The position numbers and the translations under genes are program-made. From positions 18,531,117 through 18,595,116 of the forward strand of contig CM043009.1 of assembly GCA_023678885.1 (NCBI GenBank): a stretch of DNA of 64,000 nt. The letters run 5' to 3'. The notes beneath the pieces are model-generated. The model was not told the DNA's origin, ran no database searches, and was given only the letters and a program-made list of their open reading frames with translations. This DNA comes from Pogostemon cablin (Eukaryota > Streptophyta > Magnoliopsida > Lamiales > Lamiaceae). Each line of letters begins with the position of its first letter. The first letter of the stretch is position 1. This document shows, one piece after another, positions 10,748-21,500 of this stretch.

Positions 10748-13700
10748 ATGGACAAAACATGGATGCATAAAGATCGATTATCAATTGAATACAGTAAAGG
10801 GGTTGAATATTTCTTGCAGTTTGCAAATGATAATGTCAATTCTAATGTCATATCATGCCCTTGTTCAAAGTGTGGAAATCTTAGGAGAGGTGAGATAGAG
10901 CACGTCAGGGCACATTTGATAACTAATGGTATGGATATGACATACAAAACATGGATATGGCATGGTGAACGAAGTTCTAATGTGTTTCCAAGAAATGATA
11001 GTGAAGACGTTGATCAGGGTGAACATGTGTACTATCCTGATGAACCCCTTGATGACATGGTGCATGATGCCTATGATGAAAATATGAATCCAGATAAACT
11101 CAAGGAACTACTTGAGGATGCAGAAAAGCCTTTATACCCTGGATGCACAAAGTTCACCAAGCTGTCGACAATTGTGAAACTATACAACTTGAAGGCAAGA
11201 TATAGTTGGAGTGATAGTAGTATGAACGAATTGCTTAAATTGTTTGGAGAGATGCTCCCTGTTAGTAATGAATTGCCTCTAAATTTGTACGAAGCAAAGA
11301 AGAGCTTGGCAGCATTGGGGATGAATTACGAGAAAATTCATGCGTGCCCCAACGATTGCATCCTATATCGGAAAGAGTATGCAGATCATTCTAGCTGTCC
11401 TACTTGTGGGGATTCAAGGTGGAAACTGGCTAAGAATGGAGAGGGTAAAAAAAAGTGCCAGAGAAAGTGTTGTGGTACTTCCCACCTATTCCAAGATTTC
11501 AAAGAATGTTCCGCAACAAGAATGTGTCGAGACAACTTATCTGGCATGCTGAAGAGATAGTTAGCGATGGTTCCCTTCGTCATCCTACAGACTCATCAAA
11601 TTGGAAAGTCATTGATCGTAAATGGCCAGAATTTGGCAAAGGAAAAAGAAATCTTAGATTGGCTCTGTCAACAGATGGGATCAATCCTCATGGGAACATG
11701 TCATCAAAATATAGTTGTTGGCCAATTATACTAATCACATACAATTTGCATCCAGAGTTGTTTATGAAGAGAAAATTTATGATGCTAACTCTTTTTATTT
11801 CTGGCCCTAAGCAACCTGGTAATGACATTGATGTTTATTTGGCCCCTTTGATCGAGGATCTACAACGCTTATGGGTAGGCCTTAATGTATATGATGCAAA
11901 TCAAGATGAATCATTTCGTCTTAGAGCTGTCCTATTATGGACAATCAACGACTTTCCAGCATATGGAACTTGTCAGGTAGCTACACAAAGGGGTATCAAG
12001 CATGTCCGGTCTGCGGTGAGTCTACGTATAGCGTTAGGCTGGAGCATAGTAAAAAAATTGTATATATGGATTATAGGATTTTTCTAAAAGCAAAACATCC
12101 TCTTCGAAGGCAAAAGAAAGCATTTAATGGTAAAAATCAGTATAACCTAGCCCCAAAACCATTGATTGGTAAAGAGATTTTCAAAAGAGTTTCCAAAATC
12201 AATTGTAGATGGGGAAAAAAGAAACGTGGTGATAAGAAGAAATGTGGTGGTGTTAAGAAGAAAAGTGGTGGTGTTAAAAAGAAAGAGAATGTATGCAAAT
12301 CATGTTGGAAGAAGCCATCAATTTTCTTTCAACTTGAGTATTGGGAACATCTACATGTAAGACATGTCCTTGATGTTATGCCTATAGGTTACTCTTCCAA
12401 CTTTAAGAAGTTGGTTTCGACTGAGGATTCAAAGTTTGTTGGCCTTAAGTCACACGATTGTCACAATTTAATGCAACAGTTACTTCTAGTGGCAATTCGT
12501 GGCATGTTGCCTGATAATGTTAGACATGCCATCACTCGATTGTGCTTTTTTTTCAATGAGCTTTGCAGTAAAGTGATAGATGTTTCGAAGTTGGATGCTA
12601 TGGAAGAAGAAATTGCGATTACTTTGTGTTTACTTGAGAAGTATTTTTCCCCGTTATTCTTTGATATCATGATACATTTATGTGTTCATCTTGTGCGCGA
12701 GGTCAGGTATTGTGGACCCGTATGGTATAGATGGATGTATCCATTTGAGAGATACATGAAAGTCTTGAAGGGCTATGTGAGAAACCACAATCGCCCAGAA
12801 GGGTGTATAGCTGAGTGTTATATTGCAGAAGAGGCGGTTGAATTTTGCTAAGACTATTTATCAAATGTGAGTACAGTCGGAATTCCAATTAAGCCTCAAA
12901 AGATAGAGCCCACCAAGGCATTATCATCCGGTAAAGTTGTCCGTGTGAGCAAGGAGGATTTGGAGCAAGCACATCTCCATGTATTGACAAATGATGCAGA
13001 GACAGACCCTTACATTTGGTATTTAATCTTATAATAAACTTTATATGTGCTACTTTCATTTAATTTTAAGACTCTAATATGAAGGGCTTATTATCAGTGA
13101 ACATATGGAGCAGTTGAAATCTACATCCTACTCTAGATCAAGAACTAAGAAATGGTTACAAGATCAACACAATAAATCATTCATAAGCTGGTTGCGAGAT
13201 CGTGTGAGTACCACATATATTGCATTAATCTAGATCCTAAATGGCTTAAGCTTCAATTAAAAGACTATTTTAATATAAATTTTTTTATATAGGTTGAAAG
13301 TGATGAATATTCACAGTCTAGTCATCATCATTCAACAAGGGTGCAAATGCTTGCTCAAGGACCAAGCCCATACGTGTTAAAGTATCATACTTATCGCATC
13401 AATGGGGTGACTTTTTCTACAAAAGAGCGTGACAATTTGATAGCTACTCAAAATTCGGGCGTAAGCTTAGTTGCACAAACCATGCAAGTGTCTAGTGCAA
13501 AAGATAAAAACCCCATTGTTTGCGATATGATCTTTTATGGGATTATTGAAGAAATATGGGTGGTTGACTATCAAACCTTTCAAATACCAATGTTCAAATG
13601 TACTTGGGTAGACTATAATACTGGTATCAAGGTTGATGAGCTTGGTTTTACATTGGTAAACCTAGACAATATTGGCTACAAAGATGATTCGTTTATCTTG

Positions 13701-13949
13701 GGTAGTCTTGCTAAACAAGTGTTCTATGTGAATGATCCTAAGGATCCAAAATGGTGTGTTATGATTGTGCCTCCGTCAAGAGAGTATGTTGAATGCAAAG
13801 AAGGTGATGATTTCGATGAAGGACAAATACACAGTCCAGGTTTTTCCAATGGAATACCACCAACAAATCCCATAATTGCAGATGAAGATGAACCATCTTA
13901 CTTGCGTGAAGATTGTGAGAGAATTTGGATTGATAATCCAAAAGCTTAA
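10748..13949 (+). pseudogene. CACTA transposase, TNP2 type, broken
   Basis: The ATG at 10748 opens a transposase-associated domain (residues about 1-75, with CPCSKC) and then the TNP2 domain with the STDGINPHG and GPKQPGNDIDVYL motifs. The TNP2 domain is a DDE-type catalytic core that cuts and joins element ends in the nucleus. A DUF4218 part follows (about 12440-12850, SHDCHNLMQQLL...RWMYPFERYMK) and, after introns at about 13019-13097 and 13203-13293, a DUF4216 part (about 13380-13790). Breaks: a frame change at an A8 run (11447-11454), another near 11966, and a TAA at 12849-12851. A lysine-rich repeat lies at 12210-12300, and a segment usually present before DUF4218 seems shortened. Identification is confident; exon borders are estimates. 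Confidence 0.88.
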
Positions 13950-14122
13950 ATGTTTAAACTTGTACACAGATGCAACGTATGTTATAATGTTTACATTGAC
14001 CTTTTTTTTTCAGTGTGTTAATTATGTTTATTTTATTTTGATCATTCATTTTTATTTTTCATTGATGTTTGTCATTACGATTATGTTTTTTTAATATTTG
14101 GTGTTTCACTTTCTAACTTTAG

Positions 14123-16012
14123 GGTCGTAAGAGTAAAATACCACGGCTAGACTCTGACAATGAAGAAGCAAAAAACATTGATGAGCAAGAAGAGGTAATT
14201 GGAGAGGACACCCTACCATCAAGCTCAATAAGCAGACAAACAACAAAAGGAAACAAAAGAGGTCCAACACACATGCACATCTTAGCTGTGGAGAGAACTA
14301 GTGGCATAAAGAAAAATGTTGAATTCAATCGTAATGGATTACCAGTTGGAAATAATGCGAAAGCAATGCAAAGTTACATTGGCGTTATAGCGAGAGAGAA
14401 GGTCAAGATTACACAGATATTGCTGCTTATGGAATAATTGTAAAAGTTGACATGAGATCTTATTATAGGGAAGAAAAATTGTGGCATTGAGCATGGAGTC
14501 ATGCACAGATATTGCTGCTTACGGAACAATTGTAAAAGTTGATGGAGCAAGGGCTAATTGTATGCGAGTTGTAATTGACGAAGCCGTTGACTCAAATGTA
14601 ATTTTACCATTACCAACATGTGAACGTCATAGTATTGGTGATGCAGTTCGATATGATGTCTCATGGCCAATTCACTTGATAAATTTACAAGTTCAGGTAT
14701 TCTCTTATATCTAACAATATTAAAAATATATAAAACACATTTGACTAATCTTTCATTGTACATTTATTTTTATTTAACTTAGAAGCATGAAAAAAAACAG
14801 AAGAAAGAGACGCGTATCCTTGATTTTGAATCAGTACCACCCACTCTGTATGCGTTGCATTGTTATGCCGTTAAGCCTACATCACGCATCATACAAATTA
14901 AGTTGAATCCAGATATTTTTGGCCATGATCAAATGTTGTTTGTTAACTTTGATGATGTTGAGCCATTTTGTCACTTGGAACCAATTTCTAGCACATGTAT
15001 CATGGTTTACATACGGTAAGTAATCTAGTTTTTCACTATTTTTATCTTAAATTTTCTAAAATATTTTTGTTTATTTTTATTTTCATCTGTCGATTAATGT
15101 GGTAGGTGCACTTATCAAAAGTTGAAGCTTCGGAACAAACTTGAACAAATCATATTTGTTAATCCAAGTAATGTCAGCCACAATCACTCGACCATAACAG
15201 AGAAAAAAATGATGGATCAACACATTCAAGAGAGGGCACGTGCTCTGGTAGATAGATTGGTTGACACAACAACGTCAAATCAATTATGCATAGTGCCATG
15301 CAATGTGTAGTAAGTACATATTTAATTCATAGTGTTATAATCGTTAATAGCTATCAATTTTGCAATAACTTGTCGTGTGTTTATGTATAGTAATCACTGG
15401 ATTCTCACAATTATCTTTCCACACAAGGAAGAGGTGTGCTTATTAGATCCCTATTATAAAGGCAATCATGATGATACTTGGAAACAAGTTGTTGACTTGT
15501 ATGTTATCGTTGCAACCCTCATGTTTCTCTAGTATAACTTTACATCAGAATTATTCAAATGAATTCTACTGATTATTTTTATCATGCCTGAAGGGCTCTA
15601 CATTTATTTAACGCTCGAAAAGGTATAAAGAAAAGAAGAAAACAAATTATGTGGAAAGTAATTAAGGTACAACAAGATATTGTTGATCACTTTAGTCTAA
15701 TTTTTCTTTAATTTAATTTGCTAATGTTACGTTTCTAATATAGGCTCCAAAGCAACCAGATGAATTCCAATGTGGTTTTTATGTATTGCGATACATGAAA
15801 CAAATACTTGAGTCTGATCAAACATTAGATATCGACTCGATTCAATCATTGGTAAGTCAAATTAATTTAATGATAAATTTACTATAAATGAATAATAAAT
15901 GTTTGTTGGTGTTCGTATATTACAGTTCATGCAAGATACTTACACTTCTGATGAAATTGATGAAGTGCGAGCTGAATGGGCTAATTGTGTTCTGCCATAT
16001 ACTTCTAAGTAA
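14123..16012 (+). pseudogene. Second CACTA gene: Transposase_24-like start, Ulp1-like C-terminus, broken
   Basis: After an AG at 14121-14122 an acidic stretch leads into KRGPTHMHI...GIKKNVEFN...SYIGVIAREKV, the start of the plant En/Spm Transposase_24-type domain. The rest of that domain is missing, and a 39-bp repeat marks the deletion. Later exons give a conserved middle (14481-14695, 14784-15015) and a Ulp1-like C48 cysteine protease: His in NHW (15395-15397), Asp in LLDP (15446-15448), Gln (15753-15755) and Cys in QCGFYV (15771-15773), with five residues between Gln and Cys as in Ulp1. The TAA at 16010-16012 is the natural end. Ulp1 proteases remove SUMO; why CACTA elements carry one is not known. 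The catalytic residues are all present, but the N-terminal break makes the gene defective. Confidence 0.75.
14412..14542. repeat. 39-bp direct repeat at a deletion scar
   Basis: The words at 14412-14450 and 14504-14542 match at all but two of 39 positions and lie 92 bp apart. They bracket the point where the Transposase_24-like domain stops. Confidence 0.85.
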
Positions 16013-16802
16013 AAGGTAATAAATGAGCATTCGTGTGTGTTCTTTGGTGTAGAACATTTTATATAAATGGTTATTAAGTTTATCACATGTGGATGATTTA
16101 TTGAATGAAACTGGATAGATCAGATAAGTCTTTTTAAAAATTACTTAACTTTCTCTGTTTATTTCCATAACATTTATGCAATCACTAAAAATCAACTTGT
16201 TCTTTCCATATTAGTGAGTTGGGTACTGCGACATAATTTTGTTTATCCTCTAATGTAGTCATGTTTTACCTTATCATTGGTTTATCCTTTTATGTTAGTC
16301 ATGGCGTGGAATGTTAGATTTGAATTATTGTTTTGTGCTTAGTGTTTGTCGAGCCTGTGATTCCTTGCTGCTGTGTTTCCATGTTATATAGTTATCCTTC
16401 TTGTTATCTCTAGTAGCTTGTTATCTTGGTTCTTCATGGTTTTTTTGAATTTATGCTTACAAGATGTATTTGTACGGCAGGAGGTCGAGTCTCCAACAAA
16501 TCCATGCATTACAATTTGTTCCAAGTATTTGTTCAAGTGGGGTTTTGATGATATTGCTGAGAGGAGATCCATGGTAATTTTAGGGTGGTTTTGTGTAGTA
16601 ATTTTGGATGACTTTTTAGATGACTTGAACATGTTTTAGACATGTAAAACGTATTTGTAATGGGAATTGAGATGTGATTATTTGGATATGATTTAATGTA
16701 TTTGGAATTAGATGATTTGAGCATGTAATGTTTTTTTTTAGATTTGAAATTCTTGTAATTGCTGTTAATCATATCACCTGATATCTTTAATTGAATAGTT
16801 GT
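16013..16802. other. CACTA 3' region, no gene seen
   Basis: AT-rich sequence between the Ulp1-like stop codon and the 3' subterminal repeats. Presumably the 3' untranslated region of the second gene; no polyadenylation signal is assigned. Confidence 0.5.
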
Positions 16803-17279
16803 TAAATGATGTCTTTTCTAGAAAAGACATCGGTGGAGTACCGATGTCGAATGGTTTGAGCCGATGTCTTTTCTAGAAAAGACATCGGTGGAAAACTGAT
16901 GTCTAATGATTTAGAGCCGATGTCTTTTCCAGAAAAGACATCGGTGGAATACTGATGTAAAATGGTTCGAGCCGATGTCTTTTTTAGAAAAGACATCGGT
17001 GGAAAACTGATGTCTGACGATCTCGAGCCGATGTCTTTTCTACAAATGACATCGCTGGAATACCGATGTCAAATGGTTCTAGCCGATGTCTTTTCTAGAA
17101 AAGACAACGGTGGAAAACCGATGTCTAATGATCTCGAACCGATGTCTTTTCTAGAAAAGACATCGGTGGAAAACCGATGTCTATCAGCGTGAATTTTGAC
17201 ATCATGGGATACACATCACCTATTTGGTGAAATAGACATCGGTGCAGCACCGATGTCTATCAGTGTTTTTCTACTAGTG
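16803..17279. repeat. CACTA 3' subterminal palindromes and terminal repeat
   Basis: Six or more successive copies of a unit of about 65 bp centre on the palindrome GTCTTTTCTAGAAAAGAC, flanked by CCGATGTC and GACATCGGT. The end reads CTACTAGTG. Each unit can fold as a hairpin and offers two symmetrical binding words. Confidence 0.92.
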
Positions 17280-17282
17280 GTC
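17280..17282. other. Target site duplication, right copy (GTC)
   Basis: Matches GTC at 7877-7879. Confidence 0.9.
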
Positions 17283-17328
17283 GTCAATCTAGAGTTGCGT
17301 TACCACTGACAAATTGTATTGAATGTTC

Positions 17329-17441
17329 ACCTGCTGGGTAGTGGAGATATAGAGATCATTGTCGGCTATGTTGATACAAAGTGTGGATTAAATGTGACTG
17401 AGATGGCCACTGCGGATTGTGAATCACATGATCACATTAAG
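17329..17441 (+). pseudogene. Third EMA/HDQ module exon of the DUF1985/Ulp1 gene
   Basis: The stretch encodes GSGDIEIIVGYVD...VTEMA...ESHDHIK and ends at GTAAGT (17442). Homologous to 7343-7450 and 7652-7765 across its length. It continues the interrupted gene on the right side of the CACTA element. Confidence 0.55.
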
Positions 17442-17542
17442 GTAAGTAAATGAGTGTTTGCATGATACTTATTGGTAAATTATCAATGCTATGAAGAATC
17501 TTATTGTGCCGTAAATGTTTTTTGCTTTAGTGATGTTTGCAG

Positions 17543-18388
17543 GTTTTACAAGTGTTCAATCCCTTGGGTCTTGAAAGTGGATCATTGCCAACTAAAAAGG
17601 ATGATATTTGTGAGGTAAAAAAAAAGTAGAAATTTATAACAATGTATAGTACTTATTGATTTTGGGTCAAAGTGTAAGTTGTTATGTTTGTTACAGCAGA
17701 TTCAGGTCGGTGTTGGTGTGAAAAGGGGTCGTAAAGTCAGGAAAAAAGGTGTTGTTGGGACGAAAACTGTCTTAGTTGTAAACACTGGATGACTCTCCAA
17801 AAAAAGAAAGTCTGTGTGCACATCCTGTCCGGAATCTCCTGTGGTATTGAAAACAGAGTGGATGTCACCGGACTGACCATTGACAGAACTGAACATTTTT
17901 CCATTTCGTTTGAAAAGTGTCTCACCACTAACAAGGAAATGGACAATGATCCTATAACTTTGTGCGAAGGCTTTCAATCGCCAGTACAGTCATCTTTTTT
18001 TAACTGTTTATACACACATGGTGGCTGGATTGGCGATGAGGTATAGTTTATGATATGAATAATTAAATAATGAATGTAATATATATTGTTAACATAATTC
18101 GTTTTTTGTTATTATATATGATGGATGTGATGCTGAAGCAAAGTGTGTACAGATTGGGATTTCACAACTTGGACAATTGTCGATTATCTGTTCTGGGTAT
18201 GTTCTTGTTAATATGTCATTGTTGTCCAGATGAAAATGTCCATTAAACGGATATTGAATTTCTTATTTGGTACTATACTTTCATTTGTAATTCTGGGGTG
18301 TTGATTGTTTTTTCCAGACAAAGGTGTTGGGAATTTTTACTTTATGGCAGAAAGAAAAACCAAGTGGAACTACATGGGATTGGGAGGT
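17543..18388 (+). pseudogene. DUF1985/Ulp1 gene: linker exons and start of the Ulp1 domain
   Basis: The exon at 17543-17614 (VLQVFNPLGLESG..., 24 codons) is bounded by AG and GT. Exon 17697-18040 begins with a basic stretch (KRGRKVRKKG) typical of nuclear proteins, meets a TGA after about 30 codons, then continues in another frame to FFNCLYTHGGWIGDE, which resembles the segment that opens plant Ulp1 domains. A piece at about 18118-18196 (VMLKQSVYRLGF) and an exon from 18318 (NFYFMAERKTKWNY) continue it. The gene then stops at the first LTR of the array at 18389. The catalytic His and Asp segment that should follow is absent; the remaining end lies at 45377. Confidence 0.6.
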
Positions 18389-18642
18389 TGATGAGTGATA
18401 TTTTCACCTAGATTTTAGTGCCTTTTTATATGTGTTTTCGTATATTTTTATCCGTATTTTATGTGTTATTTGGTTGTGTTTTGTGTTTTCATGGAAATGT
18501 GTGTGAATGAGCTTAAACCTACTATTTTCACTTTTTATTTGATGCTAAATAGGATAAGGAAGATGTAGGAAAAAGCGGAACTCAATTTGGAGTTGAAACG
18601 AGGGAGAACGAGCCAAAACAGTGAAGGAATCAGGGCAGCAGC

Positions 18643-18905
18643 AACACGACTGGCCGTGTCGGTGGCACGAGCCGTGTCGCAGTGCACGACTCGTGTAGCT
18701 AACACGGGCCTGTCCAGAATGGTCGTGTAGCAACATCTATTCATCCAACACGACCACCACTTGGCCGTGTTGCGGAGCTCGACTCGTGTTGCAGCACACG
18801 ACCCGTGTAGCCAACACGGGCCTGTAAGCGATGGCCGTGCGGGAGCATCAGTTCACGCAACGGGCACCTTATGGCCGTGTTGCGCCACACGACTCGTGTC
18901 GTGTC
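18643..18905. repeat. CACGAC/GTCGTG word cluster upstream of LTR TATA
   Basis: A GC-rich island in AT-rich DNA with about fifteen copies of CACGAC, CACGGG, GTCGTG, GCCGTG or ACTCGTGT in both orientations. It is repeated in LTRs 2-6 (23745-24007, 28847-29109, 33949-34211, 39050-39312, 44152-44416). It ends about 45 bp before the TATA box, so it is a candidate U3 enhancer. Confidence 0.8.
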
Positions 18906-18950
18906 TGGAATCAGAAAAAAATCAGAATCCTTCTAGAAGGCCCAAAAGGG

Positions 18951-18957
18951 TATAAAT
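18951..18957 (+). promoter_or_regulatory. LTR TATA box in the array element
   Basis: TATAAAT inside GGGTATAAATACCC, followed by a pyrimidine-rich leader. Same in the other LTRs, near 24053, 29155, 34257, 39358 and 44462. Transcription probably starts about 30 bp downstream. Confidence 0.65.
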
Positions 18958-20095
18958 ACCCCTCCATTCATATTTTATAAAAAAAATCCGAAATTCCACC
19001 TTCCACACACACCTCACACACTATTTCTTCCATTTTCCACCATCATCTTCATCCATTCTTCATCCACCCATCTACACTTGATCCCCTCCATCAAATTCAC
19101 CATCCAAGTGATCAAGGAAGCAAGGGAGAGTGAGATCACAAGAAGAAGAAGGAGATCTCCATTGAAGCACTTCAAAGGGGGAATCTAATTCTAATTTTTG
19201 TGCATTTCTTTATAGATTGATCATGTTTTGTAAGGATCTTAATGTCTATGTTAATTTTCTTATGGATATGAGAGGCTAATCTCCTTTGTGAGATTAGCTC
19301 CATGATTGGTGTTGGATAATTTAGTTTTTATGCAAATTGATTTTAATCTTGAATGGGCTTTGTGTTATTTCTATCATTGATTGTTGATTGCTTGATGTAT
19401 ATGATGATTTGTGTGATTAATTGTCATGGGCATGTGATTAGATTGAGAAATCAATTATGTGTTTAGGATAGTTCATTGAATCATTTCATCATACACTTCA
19501 TGTGCATTAATTTAGAATGAGATAGAGATATCCTTCTAGATTTAGAACCCTTTGATAGAACATTTGATTAGCTTAATCGAGAGGTTGGTTGATTAAATGA
19601 GGAGACCCAAACAATTAGTGAATTCATAGTACCTTAAAAGGGAATATTGCTTATGATTTAGTACCTAATTAGGGAACTCATAGAGTAATTAGTACCTAGT
19701 GGGAGGTGTTTGCTATTGTCTCGATCCTATGTGCGTTTGGGAGCCTTGTTGAGGGCCTACATCCTATCCATCTCGAGAGAGAGTTTAGGTGGAATTAGTG
19801 ATCGCTTCTATACCTTGTCCATGAGAGATTAGAATTAATTGCATGATTACTTAATTATCTATGCCATGATTGTTGTTAATCTCATCCTTGCATCATTTGG
19901 AACCCTCTTATCTTTGCATTCATTTTATCTTTATTTCTTGCTTTAGCATAATTGCATTCATTTGCTCCTATCCTCTCTTCCGTCGTCCTTATAAAATCAC
20001 GATAAACTTGAGATCGCTTAAACTCTAGTACCTTCCTCCCTGTGGTTCGATAATTTCTTTAATTGGTCATGCCCACTATATTATGGCTAATCAAA

Positions 20096-20113
20096 TGGCG
20101 CCGTTGCCGGGGA
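20096..20113 (+). other. Primer binding site, tRNA-Asp type (unit 1)
   Basis: TGGCGCCGTTGCCGGGGA, a perfect complement of the plant tRNA-Asp 3' end as used by Athila-lineage elements. Identical copies begin at 25198, 30300, 35401 and 40503. Confidence 0.9.
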
Positions 20114-20284
20114 GGTAACGGTCGCTAATAGTTTGACGAAGGATTGTTTAGAGTGGTCTTAATAAGGACATTTTTTTTATTTTTTTGCATCTTATTTTTG
20201 CTTTGGAAAATTTTGTTCTAATTTTTCTTTCTTTTATAGGTGCATACCTTGAGAAGGAAGAAGAAGGAGAGCAACCCCAAAAAT

Positions 20285-21439
20285 ATGAGCTACATGGATA
20301 ATCTTCGAGATATGGTGAATAGAAGTGTTCATTCCGCTATGAACACACAAGGAAATTTTCAAGGATTTCAAATGCCAAATTGGGAGCCTAATTTGCAACC
20401 GGATTACGGAGTACAAGATATGCAATTCCAACAACAAGGTTATGAGAATTTGGGAGTTCCTCATCAAATGCATCATCAAGTATACCCTCAAGGTGTGGAA
20501 GATGGTTTTCAAGGAAATTTTTCTAGAAATCAAGATGGAAATCAACCACATCTATGGGGCGATTTTCAAGACTCCAACACCTCTTATTCCGCCCAACTTG
20601 ACTATAGAGAGAAGCTTAGAAATGAGTTGATCGAAAAGATTATGGAGCGCATGGAGAAGGAGAGTAAGTATAATGAAGCTTGGATGGATCGAATCGGAAA
20701 TTGGTGTGACAGGGTGACAAGTGCAATAGTAGCATTCGGTGCTAGATTAGATTCCATTGAGCACCAAGTTAGTCAAGTTGTATCCACCGTTGAGAACAAC
20801 AAGCCTTCTACCTCCGGAACGAATCTATGCATGGCCATTAAAGATCGAAAAGAGGATGGTTTAGAAAGGTTTGATAAGGTTATGAAGGAAAAGAGAGAAA
20901 GGGTGCCCAAGTGGGTGAAAGCTAAAGAGTTGAAAGAAGAGTTGACGGAGGAATTCGATAGATTTGTCGAGTCTCTTGAAGAGATGGTAGAGAAAGTCAA
21001 GATTCAAAATCAAAAAGAGATTCATGCCATTATGGAAGAAAAGAAACCTCCGGAAACTAAGATCATGGATTCTACTCCCCACAAGCCAAAACCTTCTCAT
21101 TCTATTGAAATTTCAAATTCTCTTAAAAACTTCCATGATTTCATTGATAAAAATTTGTTTGGTGATTGTAGGAAAAAGGTTGCAAGAGGGCACCAACACT
21201 TGTCAATGCCCGAATTCTTACCGGGGGATGTGGTTGAAGTTCAAAATGCATATAAAGCCCCATGGAAAAAGTGGAACAAGTGGAAAGGGCCATTCCTTGT
21301 GAAGAACGCCTTCGGAGACCAATTGCTTGAGCTATTTAACAAGAAGGGAACCGTTCTAGTGGTTGAATGGGAGAGCACAAGGCACTACTTCAAGAAGAAA
21401 CCTATGAGAGTGCCTAAGGACTATTCAAGACCACCATGA
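20285..21439 (+). CDS. Array element protein, unit 1: Gag-like part fused to an integrase-tail-like end
   Basis: The frame is open from 20240, but the first ATG is at 20285, giving 384 residues. Residues about 20-100 are rich in Gln, Asn, Gly and Tyr. Residues about 105-190 and 200-255 are charged and probably form coiled coils, like the C-terminal part of plant gypsy Gag. Residues about 314-368 (FLPGDVVEVQ...WKGPFLV...LLELFN...VEWE) follow the pattern of the integrase C-terminal tail. Protease, RT, RNase H and integrase core are absent. This resembles the described TR-GAG class of non-autonomous elements, in which only a Gag-like protein is kept. It could form or join particles of a helper element; that is inference. 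The frame is intact in all five units. Confidence 0.7.
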   Translation: MSYMDNLRDMVNRSVHSAMNTQGNFQGFQMPNWEPNLQPDYGVQDMQFQQQGYENLGVPHQMHHQVYPQGVEDGFQGNFSRNQDGNQPHLWGDFQDSNTSYSAQLDYREKLRNELIEKIMERMEKESKYNEAWMDRIGNWCDRVTSAIVAFGARLDSIEHQVSQVVSTVENNKPSTSGTNLCMAIKDRKEDGLERFDKVMKEKRERVPKWVKAKELKEELTEEFDRFVESLEEMVEKVKIQNQKEIHAIMEEKKPPETKIMDSTPHKPKPSHSIEISNSLKNFHDFIDKNLFGDCRKKVARGHQHLSMPEFLPGDVVEVQNAYKAPWKKWNKWKGPFLVKNAFGDQLLELFNKKGTVLVVEWESTRHYFKKKPMRVPKDYSRPP

Positions 21440-21451
21440 GCTAAAGACTAT

Positions 21452-21500
21452 CGTCCGGCTTGAAGACGTTAAACTTAGCGCTCGATGGGAGGCAACCCAT
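21452..21500 (+). other. Conserved motif after the main frame (unit 1)
   Basis: A short stem (CGTC/GACG) is followed by GTTAAAC..AGCGCT and a GGGAGGCAACCCA inverted repeat. A related stem plus GTTAAACATGAGCGC lies at 57609-57645 after pol of the Athila copy. From memory this motif is widespread behind pol in plant Athila/Tat elements. The same element occurs in units 2-5. Confidence 0.6.

Larger units (their letters stand above)
7880..17279 (+). mobile_element. CACTA (En/Spm-type) DNA transposon, 9.4 kb, defective
   Basis: The element starts CACTACTACAAA and ends ...CTACTAGTG, so both ends read CACTA inward, and it is flanked by GTC on both sides. Both ends carry arrays of GACATCGGT/ACCGATGTC words, the subterminal repeats bound by transposase in this superfamily. 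It holds two plus-strand genes: a TNP2-type transposase (10748-13949) and a second protein ending in a Ulp1-like domain (14123-16012). Both are broken by frameshifts, a stop or deletion, so this copy is not autonomous. It lies in an intron of the DUF1985/Ulp1 gene. Clean ends and an intact 3-bp duplication suggest it is not ancient. Confidence 0.93.
18389..20093 (+). repeat. Array LTR 1
   Basis: 1705 bp, TGATGAGTG...CTAATCA, followed by two bases and the primer binding site. It contains a CACGAC-type word cluster (18643-18905), a TATA box (18951), a perfect 9-bp stem-loop (19275-19298) and three TAGTACCT motifs (19627, 19659, 19690). It has G at 18896, a state shared only with LTR 6. Confidence 0.92.

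Noticed and set aside
20240..20284. Start of the array protein at a GTG codon at 20240
   Set aside because: A plant nuclear gene would use ATG; the first in-frame ATG is at 20285, so the protein was called from there.
20234..20551. Minus-strand open frames in each array unit (and short frames in the LTRs and 3' region)
   Set aside because: They are antisense or out-of-frame shadows of the main frame, or AT-driven frames repeated only because the unit is repeated.
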